Numbered from the stretch's first letter, positions 1-6,846 are shown. The stretch: 13,688 nt of DNA from Spirochaetaceae bacterium (GCA_016649775.1 JAENWY010000033.1:1-13688), one strand, 5' to 3'. Notes: generated by a model from the sequence alone, not told the origin. Program-made: numbers and translations.

Positions 1-687
1 ATTGGCTCATTAAGAGAAATGAATAAAACATATAAAGAGTTATACAAACAGCCAAAAAATTCTTCTAGGGAAATTAATTCAAAAGATTTAGAAGAAATGA
101 AAAAACTAGCAAAAGAATTAGGTGCAAATAATATTGGTTTTACAGTGGTTAATCCTTCTTATATCTTTGATGATAAAGTAATTATATATCCAAATGCTAT
201 AGTATTTGTGATGGAGATGGCTCTTAAGATTATCAATACAGCACCTTCTAAAGCTGCTGAAAAAAAATTTTTAGAACCTATTATGAATTATGTATTTAGG
301 TAAATAGAATAAAAGATTTTTTTAATGATAGAGGTTATAACGCAGAAGCTGGACCTTCCTTAGGTAGAGAAGTAAATTATCCCCTATTAGCACAAAAGGC
401 TGGATTAGGTGTTATCGGTAAGCATGGTTTATTGATTAACCCTGGCTATGGGACCTTCTATAAGGTTAGCTGCAGTCTATAAAGATATTGAGGATCTTCC
501 AATCTCAGATAATAATAATCATCTTTGGATAAATGATTTTTATAAAATATGTAATCAATGTGTTAAAAAATGCATGGCTAGTGCAATTTTTGAAGAAGCT
601 GTAGTTCTAGATGATGGTTCCAAACAATGCATTGATTATAAAAAGTGTGAGATTCCTTTTTCCCAAAATAAAGGAGGTATGGTGTGA
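1..687 (+). pseudogene. 4Fe-4S double-cluster (QueG / reductive-dehalogenase-like) protein, decayed, 5' end outside window
   Basis: The frame is already open at base 1, so the gene probably begins upstream; the ATG at 19 is internal to the conserved part. Three pieces in two frames join into one protein: bases 1-300, about 300-446 (one base lost near 300) and 448-687 (one extra G in the GGG near 446). Conserved marks are YPNAIVF, INTAPSKAA, AGPSLGREVNYPLLAQKAGL, GVIGKHGLLINP, GPSIRLAAVY, HLWINDF and the cluster motif CNQCVKKC, followed by DYKKC. In the family, CxxCxxxC is followed by Pro and a second cluster ends in a GCxxC-type motif. Here the Pro is Met, and the last cysteines read Gly, then TGA (685-687), then Tyr. 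Relatives are cytoplasmic iron-sulfur proteins related to epoxyqueuosine reductase; many have no proven substrate. With two frameshifts and lost ligands this copy is very probably dead. Family assignment is from recognised motifs, not a search. Confidence 0.8.
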
Positions 688-790
688 GTAAAAAAATACT
701 AACGTTCGTATTTTTATAGATATACTAGAGATATTTGCTGATGAATTCTACTCGACCAACCAGAATACCTGTTTGTAAAGTTTAAAAAAC

Positions 791-1270
791 TTAATATCCT
801 TTTAACTGTATTTTTTGATCTTTTAAAAAAGTAGCCACTGTAGTATGTGATATCTTATCAATATGTTTTTTATTATAAAAATCACAAATCATTCTATATG
901 ACCATCTTTTTTTACCTTTAGGAGGAGAAGATAATGCTATATCAATTATTTCTAATTTACTCTCTTTCTTTATCTTTTCTTTAGAAGCTAGTGGTATATA
1001 GGATTTTCTTTTGATTACAGCTTCAATTGACTTCGTTTTATTAAATTTAGTTTTAAGATTTTCTAATGTTGAATAAGTTACATGTTCTTCTTTGGAAATA
1101 TTACCTTCTGTTAGACCAAGATGATTAACTCTATTATTATGGACGTTTATTAACAATCGGGCTCTTTTTTTTTCACATTCTGTCGCTGAATTTGATTGCA
1201 ATATTGAATTAATATAAATTAAATCATTCTCTTCAAGATTAATAGAAATACGATAAGTTCTAGTTTTCAT
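791..1270 (-). pseudogene. IS630-family transposase, N-terminal DNA-binding fragment
   Basis: A 159-codon reading frame with a good ribosome site (AGGAGAGG, minus strand 1288-1281, about 10 bases before ATG 1270). The N-terminal part reads as helix-turn-helix. The C-terminal part carries the segment that precedes the catalytic domain in IS630 transposases: SSPPKGKKRWSYRMICDFYN, then KISHTTVATFLKDQKIQLKG, matching the family pattern SPPxGxxRWTxxxL...SxxTVxxxLKxxxLKPW. The DDE catalytic domain that should follow is absent. A faint continuation (EFISKYL, stop, YIYKNTN; about 730-700 on the minus strand) resembles the next part of such proteins, so the element was probably cut near 690-700, where the Fe-S gene remnant ends. 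The remaining piece cannot transpose. Terminal inverted repeats could not be identified with confidence. Confidence 0.72.
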
Positions 1271-1290
1271 TCTTTTGATACCTCTCCTAA

Positions 1291-1677
1291 CGTAAAATTA
1301 TAACATAAGGGATTAATAAAAAATAGAATCATTATTATACAAAATGGAAGAATTTTAGTAGTTCTTAAAATCTATATAAAAACTTATTTTGGTAAAAGGA
1401 AATTCTAACCTTCAGAAAGTTAAGTCACCAGAATAGGTTATATAGAATCAAAGGTTAGTATTTTAAAAAGGTTAGTATTTGTAAAAGAATGCACATTTTT
1501 TAAAGGTGATTATGAAAAAATTAAAAAAAGCTTTTTAAAGTATAAATCAAATTAATCATTTACTTTATGAAAATATATGTTTTTAAATCCTAATAGAATT
1601 TTTGCGATTTTATCTTTATGGAGTACCCTATTGATAAATTTATCTTGATTTAGTTTTCAATAAGAAAATTCAATTCT
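1291..1677. other. Non-coding stretch with a short repeated motif
   Basis: I see no gene here. A 13-base direct repeat AAGGTTAGTATTT occurs at 1451-1463 and 1468-1480 (17-base period), and its core is present inverted as CTAACCTT at 1405-1412. This may be debris from the end of the adjacent IS630 element or an intergenic regulatory remnant; nothing decides between them. Confidence 0.4.
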
Positions 1678-1706
1678 ATGAAAAAAATAATTATTTATGA
1701 TATAAT
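1678..1706 (+). promoter_or_regulatory. Probable promoter of the DUF1801-DUF4256 pair
   Basis: A perfect -10 box TATAAT lies at 1701-1706, with ATGAAA (4 of 6 matches to TTGACA) at 1678-1683 and a 17-base spacer. Transcription would start near 1713, before the ribosome site AGGAG at 1723-1727 and the ATG at 1735. The ATG at 1678, which is in the same frame, would then lie upstream of the transcript and is not the start codon. Confidence 0.5.
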
Positions 1707-1734
1707 TAAGAATATAAACGTGAGGAGATTAAGG

Positions 1735-2223
1735 ATGAACATTCCTTTTAATACAATTGGTCAGTACATTTCTCAATTTCCAGTAGATGTTCAAAATATA
1801 TTATTTCAAATTAGAGCAATAATTAAAGAATCTGCTCCTAATGCAATTGAAAAAATTAGCTATTAAATGCCAACTTTCTATCTTAAAGGTAATTTAGTTC
1901 ATTTTGCAGCTTATAATAAACATATTGGGTTTTATCCAACACCTTCTGGAATAGAAGCTTTTAAGGAAGATCTATCAAATTTTAAAAGTGCAAAAAGCTC
2001 TGTTCAATTTCCACTTAATGAACCAATTCCATTTGATCTGATTAAAAAATCAATGTTCACAACTTAAGCTCATTACGCGTGTTTTTGAGGATAGATATCC
2101 TACATTAAAGCAATGAATAATTGGTTATTACATAAAAGACTTACCAGTTATTCCTTAAGTTGTGAGCATTGTAAAAAAATTGTAGAATTTAGAGTCAAAG
2201 AAAATACTGAAGATAAAAAATAG
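1735..2223 (+). pseudogene. DUF1801 (YdhG-like) protein, broken by a nonsense codon and a MITE
   Basis: The start is ATG 1735, because AGGAG at 1723-1727 sits 7 bases before it. The protein reads NIPFNTIGQYISQFPVDVQ ... SAPNAIEKISY, then TAA at 1864-1866, then MPTFYLKGNLVHFAAYNKHI, GFYPTPSGIEAFKEDL and PLNEPIPFDLIKK, which is the DUF1801 pattern almost complete. The family usually has Gln or Gly before MPTF, so a CAA to TAA change is the simplest lesion. After DLIKK (2049) the frame enters the MITE and stops at 2065. It resumes at 2179 as IVEFRVKENTEDKK and stops at 2221-2223. Removing bases 2050-2178 (129 bp, a multiple of three) restores a 119-residue protein, the usual family size. DUF1801 proteins are small cytosolic proteins; some are described as frataxin-like iron chaperones, which is family knowledge and not tested here. 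The stop codon overlaps the ribosome site of the next gene, so the two were probably co-translated. Confidence 0.88.
2051..2171. mobile_element. MITE copy 1 (121 bp), inserted in the DUF1801 gene
   Basis: The ends are inverted repeats of 18 bp: CAATGTTCACAACTTAAG at 2051-2068, and at 2154-2171 the complement of CAATGCTCACAACTTAAG (one mismatch). The element is 120 of 121 bases identical to copy 2 at 11471-11591; the difference is T at 2085 against C at 11505. The flanks are TAAAAAAT (left, 2043-2050) and TAAAAAAAT (right, 2172-2180), i.e. a 9-bp target duplication in which the left copy has lost one A from the run. The right half holds a second imperfect hairpin (GAATAATTGGTTA against TTACCAGTTATTC). 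There is no room for a transposase, so it must be moved in trans. It introduces the stop at 2065-2067. Confidence 0.9.
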
Positions 2224-2232
2224 GAGTGTAAA

Positions 2233-2772
2233 ATGCTATTCCCTAACAGAATAATTGAAATGCTAGAAGACAGATTTAATGAAAATATGAATCGTCATGA
2301 AGGATTAGAATGGGAAAAAATAAAAATAAAAATAGAAGAAAATAATGATAAATTTGCTTCTTTATTACATATGGAATTAACAGGTGGTGAACCTGATGTT
2401 ATCAAATATGATAAAGAGACTGATGAATATCTGTTTGTTGATTGTTGTGTTGAAAGTCCCAGTGGAAGACGAAGTCTTTGTTATGATAATGAAGCCCTAG
2501 AAGAGAGAAAATCAAATAAACCTATTAATAGTGCAATTAATTTGGCTAAAGAAATGGGAATAGAAATACTAACAGAGCTACAATATAGAGAATTACAAAA
2601 ACTAGGTGAATTTGATAAAAAGACATCAAGTTGGATTAGAACACCAGATAACATTAGAAATCTAGGTGGGGCACTTTTTTGTGATTATCGATATGATAAT
2701 GTATTTGTTTATCATAATGGGGCAGAATCTTATTACAAATCTAGAGGATTTCGTGGTTCTTTAACTATATAA
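2233..2772 (+). CDS. DUF4256 family protein
   Basis: An intact 179-residue protein, the normal family length. Ribosome site AGGAG (2222-2226) lies 6 bases before ATG and overlaps the stop of the DUF1801 gene. Recognised family blocks in order: RHEGLEWEKI near residues 22-31, MELTGGEPDVIKYDK near 47-61, VESPSGRRSLCYDNEALEER near 73-92, MGIEILTELQYRELQKLGEF near 106-125, then KTSSWIRTPDNIRNLGGALF, CDYRYDNVFVYHNGAESYYK and SRGFRGSL at the end. No signal peptide or membrane segment, so it is cytosolic. No biochemical role is established for the family to my knowledge. The dense invariant Asp, His, Glu, Tyr and Arg residues in the last third look like an active or binding site, which is inference. 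With its upstream partner destroyed, it is the only functional gene left in this transcription unit, and the MITE now lies within its transcript leader. Confidence 0.9.
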   Translation: MLFPNRIIEMLEDRFNENMNRHEGLEWEKIKIKIEENNDKFASLLHMELTGGEPDVIKYDKETDEYLFVDCCVESPSGRRSLCYDNEALEERKSNKPINSAINLAKEMGIEILTELQYRELQKLGEFDKKTSSWIRTPDNIRNLGGALFCDYRYDNVFVYHNGAESYYKSRGFRGSLTI

Positions 2773-2827
2773 ATTGTATTGTAATTTTTGGTTATAAGTA
2801 ATTCTGATATTAAAGATTATATTAATT

Positions 2828-2850
2828 TTCAAAGTTTATATTTCTTTGAA
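2828..2850. other. Small stem-loop between convergent genes
   Basis: TTCAAAG (2828-2834) and CTTTGAA (2844-2850) form a 7-bp perfect stem with a 9-base loop, 56 bases after the DUF4256 stop codon. It may help end or stabilise that transcript; weak evidence on its own. Confidence 0.3.
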
Positions 2851-2868
2851 GTCTATTCATTTGTTAAT

Positions 2869-2896
2869 CTAAATAAAAAAAATGTTTTTTATTTAG
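2869..2896. terminator. Bidirectional terminator between DUF4256 (+) and hipA (-)
   Basis: CTAAATAAAAAA (2869-2880) and TTTTTTATTTAG (2885-2896) are perfect complements around the 4-base loop AATG. The stem is 12 bp with an A-tract and a T-tract on either arm, so a U-run forms in transcripts from both directions. It lies exactly in the gap between two converging genes. The stem is A/T-rich, so its strength is uncertain. Confidence 0.6.
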
Positions 2897-2916
2897 AGTT
2901 GATGAATTAAATCCGT

Positions 2917-4221
2917 CTAGGTGGATATTTTTAATCTTTGTAAATAAGTATTTACAAAAGTTGTGATAGATTCTGCTATATCTGTTGGAAAATCTTTTGG
3001 AAGATTATTATTTGTTTTATCTAAAGCGATAGGTACCATCTCAATAACATCTTCAATAATATTATAAGTTGTTTTATTTGAAAGTCCAAGATATTTTCCT
3101 GTTAATAACCAATTACTTCTTGCAATTTGATCTATACGGTATTTATTTCCATGACTTCCTCTTGCAGCCATGGCAAGTTTTAATTTTGATTCATGAACTT
3201 TATTTCTAGAATTTCCTACATATGGGAAAAATGACATGACATCATAAAAAGGAGTAAGTTGAAAAGTGTTATTTTGACCAATGAAAATACTATAATTTTT
3301 TGCATGTGCATCTGTGGATCCTAGGATCCAGTTTACAATCAAGGCCTTAAAGAAAATTTCACAATCTTTCGTATTACTAGAAGTTTTTAGTATTTCAATT
3401 ATATCTTTTGGACTTGGCCCATTTTCACTTTGATATTTTTGTTGAGAAGGAATACCTAATATTTGGCAAAAGTCTTCTTGAGGTAATCTTAGTATCATAT
3501 TCTCTTTTATAATCCTATCAAATCTTTTAACAACTAATACTTTTTGATCTTCAAAAGTAAGAATCTGTGATGATGCTGTGCTTAATTTCATATTGTTAAA
3601 GAATTTTTCACAGTACCATTCATTTTCAACAGAATTTGATAAATCAATATAATTAGGAATTTTTCCAATAGCTGTTTTAAATATATGGGTTGTAGCTGTT
3701 GCTCTTTTAGGAATCATCCAACTATTATTATTAAAAAGCAAAGCAGTTTTTTCTTGAGCTCCTGTCAATGAAATTCTTAGATCAAATTCGTTGTATTCAT
3801 TAACTGAATTTGGAATTCTTAAATTTCTTAATATTCCCGCGATTTCCTTATCTGAAATATTAACCCCTTCTACCCCTTTGTTTTGAGTTAAAAAATCAGG
3901 ATCTGATGAAATCTGAATAGCTCCAATACAATCTTCACCAATTGCATTTAGTAATTCAAAAGAGTCATTTGTGGAAATATTATACCTTCGTTGGATAGAC
4001 TCAATTACATTTTTTCTTTCTGGTATTAAATTATTAAAGAAGTTTCTAACAATAATATTATTATATTTCTGTTTAACTACCGGCAATGACAATGAAATTC
4101 CTCTTGAAAGTGGATTATTTATCCATGAATCTAAATATTGAAAAGATTCTTCACCACTTGATTTATGTTCCCAGATACCAACTAATGAATTATTCATAGC
4201 AATATATAATCTTTTCACCAT
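2917..4221 (-). CDS. hipA: HipA-type serine/threonine kinase toxin
   Basis: A 434-residue kinase, close to the about 440 of E. coli HipA, which phosphorylates glutamyl-tRNA synthetase, stalls translation and causes persistence (family knowledge). All key blocks are present: the Gly-rich loop SLTGAQEKTALL at 151-162, where Ser151 matches the autophosphorylated Ser150; HIFKTAIG with nucleotide-binding Lys182; NEWYCEKF at 200-207; VVKRFDR at 230-236; RLPQEDFCQILGIPSQQKYQ from 245; catalytic GSTDAHAKN with Asp304 and Asn309; and LTPFYDV with metal-binding Asp327. Spacing between the catalytic residues equals that of E. coli HipA. The start codon overlaps the end of hipB (ATGGTGA, 4215-4221), so the two are translationally coupled and antitoxin is made first. 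No lesion is seen, so the toxin should be active when HipB is lost. The cellular target in this organism is not known. Confidence 0.95.
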   Translation of the reverse strand: MVKRLYIAMNNSLVGIWEHKSSGEESFQYLDSWINNPLSRGISLSLPVVKQKYNNIIVRNFFNNLIPERKNVIESIQRRYNISTNDSFELLNAIGEDCIGAIQISSDPDFLTQNKGVEGVNISDKEIAGILRNLRIPNSVNEYNEFDLRISLTGAQEKTALLFNNNSWMIPKRATATTHIFKTAIGKIPNYIDLSNSVENEWYCEKFFNNMKLSTASSQILTFEDQKVLVVKRFDRIIKENMILRLPQEDFCQILGIPSQQKYQSENGPSPKDIIEILKTSSNTKDCEIFFKALIVNWILGSTDAHAKNYSIFIGQNNTFQLTPFYDVMSFFPYVGNSRNKVHESKLKLAMAARGSHGNKYRIDQIARSNWLLTGKYLGLSNKTTYNIIEDVIEMVPIALDKTNNNLPKDFPTDIAESITTFVNTYLQRLKIST

Positions 4222-4463
4222 TCTTCTCCAATAATTTTTTCATCTTCATTCTTAACTAATTCAATATGATAGTTACAACCATTAATATAATTCAAAAAAC
4301 TTTTTAAGGTACTTTTTGTATTACCATTTTCTAAAGCAGATATTGTTTTTTGTAATATAGAAGTTTTTTCACTTAACTCGGCTTGAGTGAATTCATTTTC
4401 TACTCTTATATCTTTTAAAAGTGGTCCAATTTGTAATTCTGATCTTATTATTCTGTTTCTCAT
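4215..4463 (-). CDS. hipB: HipB-type HTH antitoxin and operon repressor
   Basis: An 82-residue XRE/Cro-type protein. The helix-turn-helix spans about residues 12-67 (IGPLLKDIRVENEFTQAELS, then EKTSILQKTISALENGNT, then STLKSFLNYINGC). It should dimerise, bind the three palindromes just upstream, and hold HipA in a complex. It ends in Glu-Glu-Trp. E. coli HipB also has a C-terminal tail ending in Trp that contacts HipA, so the shared last residue fits. Its stop TGA overlaps the hipA ATG. There is no Shine-Dalgarno sequence before ATG 4463: the 15 bases upstream are only A and T. The best promoter puts the transcript start at or next to the A of ATG, so hipB may be translated from a leaderless mRNA. 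No other in-frame start has a better ribosome site. Confidence 0.93.
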   Translation of the reverse strand: MRNRIIRSELQIGPLLKDIRVENEFTQAELSEKTSILQKTISALENGNTKSTLKSFLNYINGCNYHIELVKNEDEKIIGEEW

Positions 4464-4469
4464 AAATAA

Positions 4470-4498
4470 ATTATATATTATAATTTTAAGTAAGTAAA
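4470..4498 (-). promoter_or_regulatory. Probable hipBA promoter, leaderless
   Basis: On the minus strand a -35 TTTACT (4498-4493) and a perfect -10 TATAAT (4475-4470) are 17 bases apart. The expected start, about 7 bases after the -10, falls at 4463-4464, on the hipB ATG itself. A second TATAAT at 4482-4477 has no convincing -35. The first operator begins three bases upstream of the -35, so bound HipB would block polymerase. Confidence 0.55.
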
Positions 4499-4500
4499 TA

Positions 4501-4568
4501 TACCCTATAGGGTAAAAACACGAAATATACCTTAGAGGGTAAAATTTACAACTATACCTTATAGGGTA
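4501..4568. promoter_or_regulatory. Three HipB operator palindromes, 27-bp spacing
   Basis: TACCCTATAGGGTA (4501-4514, a perfect palindrome), TACCTTAGAGGGTA (4528-4541) and TACCTTATAGGGTA (4555-4568) share the form TACCYTAKAGGGTA. Start-to-start distance is 27 bp both times, about two and a half helical turns. E. coli HipB binds TATCC-N8-GGATA sites upstream of hipBA; these are the same kind of dyad with a shorter centre (TACCY-N4-GGGTA). The array ends next to the -35 of the hipBA promoter. A degenerate half-site (ATAGGTA) follows near 4570. That HipB binds here is inference from position and symmetry. Confidence 0.78.
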
Positions 4569-5245
4569 TATAGGTATTTTATATATATAATTTTTTAATA
4601 ATAAGTTTAAATTTAAAGACTCAAAGAACTTTACTTGTCAGTTTTTATAATATGATTAATAATAAGCTTTTAAGCAAACTTTCCGTACAAAATGTAACAT
4701 TTTAGTGTTTGTATGTAACATTACACTGTTCGCATTCAACAGTACACTATTCACCTACAACATTACACTGTTCACATCCAACATTTGTCCAGATATTACC
4801 AAAATCTTGATTGTTCTAATAAATTAGAACTAAATTTATATCTTGAAGGTACAAAAAGAGCCACTATTATCATTAGGGAACAGCAAATCCTGATTATAGG
4901 CTAAATGAGAATTTATGAGCTATGTATTTATAAACAATCCTCAACATTTTCTAATCACTTTCATAAAAACAAGTAATTGTTTTTGTAAATTTGTAGCTTT
5001 TACTGAAGTGTGTGTTGAGGTTTAGTTAATTCGTGCAGTGCTAATATTCAAAATCTATTTATAAGTTAAATGTTTAGTAGATTTTGTTACTATTTGAACA
5101 AGAACCTATAGTAATCATATTCTACTCGCAAATACCTAGTAGAAAGTTGTCCTTTATTTTGTTCACATGTTAGCATTTTGTTGTTCATATATGAGTGGTA
5201 CTAGCATAATATTGAAATATCTTAATCTATTAGGATACTAAATTA
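4569..5245. other. Long non-coding region between hipBA and a secreted-protein pseudogene
   Basis: I recognise no protein on either strand. It holds the 21-bp tandem repeat at 4696-4779. A looser pair of similar motifs (GTTCACATG at 5161 and GTTCATATA at 5183) lies at 5157-5190 in the same orientation. There is an inverted repeat CAAAATCTA/TAGATTTTG (5049-5057 and 5078-5086). A weak promoter for the next gene may be TTGTTC (5181-5186) and CATAAT (5205-5210), 18 bases apart. The rest looks like decayed sequence. Confidence 0.45.
4696..4779. repeat. 21-bp degenerate tandem repeat, four units
   Basis: Units start at 4696, 4717, 4738 and 4759, with the first bases of a fifth at 4780. Units 2 and 4 are closest (AACATTACACTGTTC, then GCATTC or ACATCC); unit 3 reads AACAGTACACTATTC; unit 1 is more diverged. 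Each contains the small dyad AACA-N6-TGTT or a one-base variant. The period is two helical turns, so bound proteins would line up on one face. Multiple short terminal repeats of this type occur at ends of IS21-family elements, and iterons of 17-22 bp occur at plasmid origins; no IstA/IstB or Rep gene is visible here. Confidence 0.65.
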
Positions 5246-6229
5246 ATGTCAATTTTATTGTTTATTATATATATATTACTGTTTATAAATGTTCTTAATC
5301 CAATATATGCTAAATGCAGAGAGGAACACGGACTCGACTTTACTAAAACTGTTCTTGGTTACGATGACTAGAAAAATCTTAGAGATTGGAATAAAACTCT
5401 ATCTGCAAAGGATCCACTGTTATTTACTATTCAAGTAAAAGATATTATTACTAGCTCTGCAGCTATTGCAATTGACTACTCAGGTACAGAGGGTAGTCAA
5501 AGTAATGACTTCTTTGTTTTAGAACGTTATTTCCAAATGATTCAATTTTGTACTAATAAAACAGAAATTCCAGCTATAGAAGACATGCCTAGTTTAGGTT
5601 TTGGAATAATGCATAGAAATTATTGTCATTCAGAATTCTTAGTTGATACAAGTAGTGCTGAAGATAGTTTAAAAGCACGTCTTTTAGAATCTAGAGAAAC
5701 AGTTAAATTTGTAATTGGAAAGGGTGGTTTCTTCTTAACAAAAGCAAGAAGAGATAAACGCTTTCTTAAATCTCCAGGAAGATGGAAGATTGGTAGAACA
5801 AAAATATTAATTCCATCAGTTGCTAATGACTTTGAATTGAACCTAAAAAGAAGAAAGCAACGAGAATTAGCAACTTTTATATCTACTATTATTTATTATA
5901 CTCATATTCTCGGTGATTATATAGTTGGTGCGCAAGGACCTCTCCCAGAGTATAGAGATACTATTTCAAGTTTTCAAAACGATCTGCATGGAGTTCATGG
6001 AATATCCATTAAAGACAAAATAAAAATAAGGAATTTCTTTTGTAGTTGTTCTTTTAATAAAAAGCCGAAAGTTAATGCTCAAAAAATATTAAAGGAAATG
6101 GGAAATGTATTTCCAGGAATCATTATGTTTGAACTACGTGTTAGAAAATCTAATACTTATCATAAATTAAAAAACAACAAGAAGGTTGCTGCTATAGAAA
6201 TAAAGTTAAAGGACAAGAGAACTTCATAA
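5246..6229 (+). pseudogene. Exported protein of unknown family, interrupted by an amber codon
   Basis: Starting at ATG 5246 (AGGAT about 9 bases upstream), one frame runs 327 codons to 6229 with a single TAG at 5369-5371 (codon 42). The first 22 residues are a Sec-type signal sequence: a hydrophobic stretch (ILLFIIYILLF) ending in PIYA before Lys-Cys, though it lacks the usual basic start. Coding character continues past the TAG without a frame change (KNLRDWNKTL, IDYSGTEGSQSNDFFVLERY), so the stop is a point lesion in an otherwise open gene. The mature part has RRDKRF and KRRKQRE basic patches, and YYTHILGDYIVG near residues 217-228, whose His and Asp recall helix motifs in Zn-dependent phospholipase C/S1-P1 nuclease-like proteins; that similarity is weak. 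An ATG at 5537 could allow a 230-residue protein without signal peptide. I do not recognise the family. Confidence 0.6.
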
Positions 6230-6234
6230 AAAAT

Positions 6235-6285
6235 AAGTGTGTAAGTTTATTAGACTTGTACACTTAAATATTTTCTTTGTTTTTA
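6235..6285 (+). terminator. Probable terminator of the exported-protein gene
   Basis: AAGTGTGTAAGT (6235-6246) pairs with ACTTGTACACTT (6254-6265) at 10 of 12 positions around a 7-base loop, 5 bases after the TAA. A T-rich stretch follows (TTTTCTTTGTTTTT). Confidence 0.5.
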
Positions 6286-6312
6286 CAACTTAAACTTCTT
6301 AAGTGTATATGT

Positions 6313-6688
6313 ACCAGTCCCGTAGATTTAACTACAGATCATGGCAAAGCTGTTGGTGAAGTTTCTCAGAAATTAACAAATGATGATTCATCTAAATTAT
6401 ATTATGAATTGAATGGAAGAATTCCAAGTCGTGCTGATTCTGTATCAGTCATTGATGAAAACTCATCAGAAGTTACATCTAATGAAGCTTCGGATGTATT
6501 AGCAGCTTATGAAGTTGCAATACTAACCGTGCTTGTCCCATTACAAAAGGTTAGCCAGTTCTTTCAGAATTATTGGCAGTGAAATATCTAAAATTTTAAG
6601 TTATGGATTTGGTAATTTAAATTCAGAAGATTTGAAGGAAGCATTAACATTTGCAAATGCTACAACCTATCTTGTCGCAAGTAAATAA
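6313..6688 (+). pseudogene. C-terminal remnant of a family-1 ABC solute-binding protein
   Basis: The piece reads TTDHGKAVGEVSQKLTNDDS, SKLYYELNGRIPSRADSV and SNEASDVLAAYEVAI, the arrangement seen in the C-terminal lobe of maltose/sugar-binding lipoproteins (residues after the hinge: last part of the closing helix, then the xGxIPxR turn). Near 6560 the frame changes by one base and continues as IIGSEISKILSYGFGNLNSE and DLKEALTFANATTYL to TAA at 6686. There is no N-terminal lobe, signal peptide, lipobox or believable start codon. Only a fragment remains of a protein normally about 400 residues long, and no permease or ATPase gene is nearby. It is dead. The transported sugar cannot be told from this part. 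Confidence 0.68.
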
Positions 6689-6780
6689 TGTGTAATTAAA
6701 TCTCTTCCATCATTAGAAGAAATTAAGAAATTATAAAAGACATTTTTACTCCAAATTTAAATAATATGAATTGAAGTAGA

Positions 6781-6814
6781 TACTGTAAAAGAATTGTTAT
6801 ACTCTTTTACAGTA
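6781..6814. terminator. Perfect 12-bp stem-loop, probable terminator for the DUF4143 gene
   Basis: TACTGTAAAAGA (6781-6792) and TCTTTTACAGTA (6803-6814) pair perfectly around a 10-base loop, 32 bases beyond the stop codon of the minus-strand ATPase gene. There is no long U-run on either side, so it may act as an RNA-stabilising 3' hairpin rather than a classical intrinsic terminator. Confidence 0.5.
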
Positions 6815-6846
6815 AAGATTCAATAGTATTAATTATATTTTAGTCT

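Noticed and set aside
685..687. TGA as selenocysteine or tryptophan in the Fe-S protein
   Set aside because: The position aligns with a cluster Cys, but neighbouring Cys residues are also lost and there are two frameshifts upstream. Other genes use TGG for Trp, and hipB ends with TGA. A plain nonsense mutation is simpler.
1678..1734. Upstream ATG 1678 as start of the DUF1801 gene
   Set aside because: No ribosome site before it, it overlaps a likely promoter -35 and -10, and the family begins at about NIPFNTI; ATG 1735 has AGGAG at the right distance.
6277..6312. TTG 6277 as the start of a short protein of about 101 residues
   Set aside because: No ribosome site, it lies in the T-run of a terminator, and the recognisable part is the middle of a binding-protein lobe continued in another frame after 6560.
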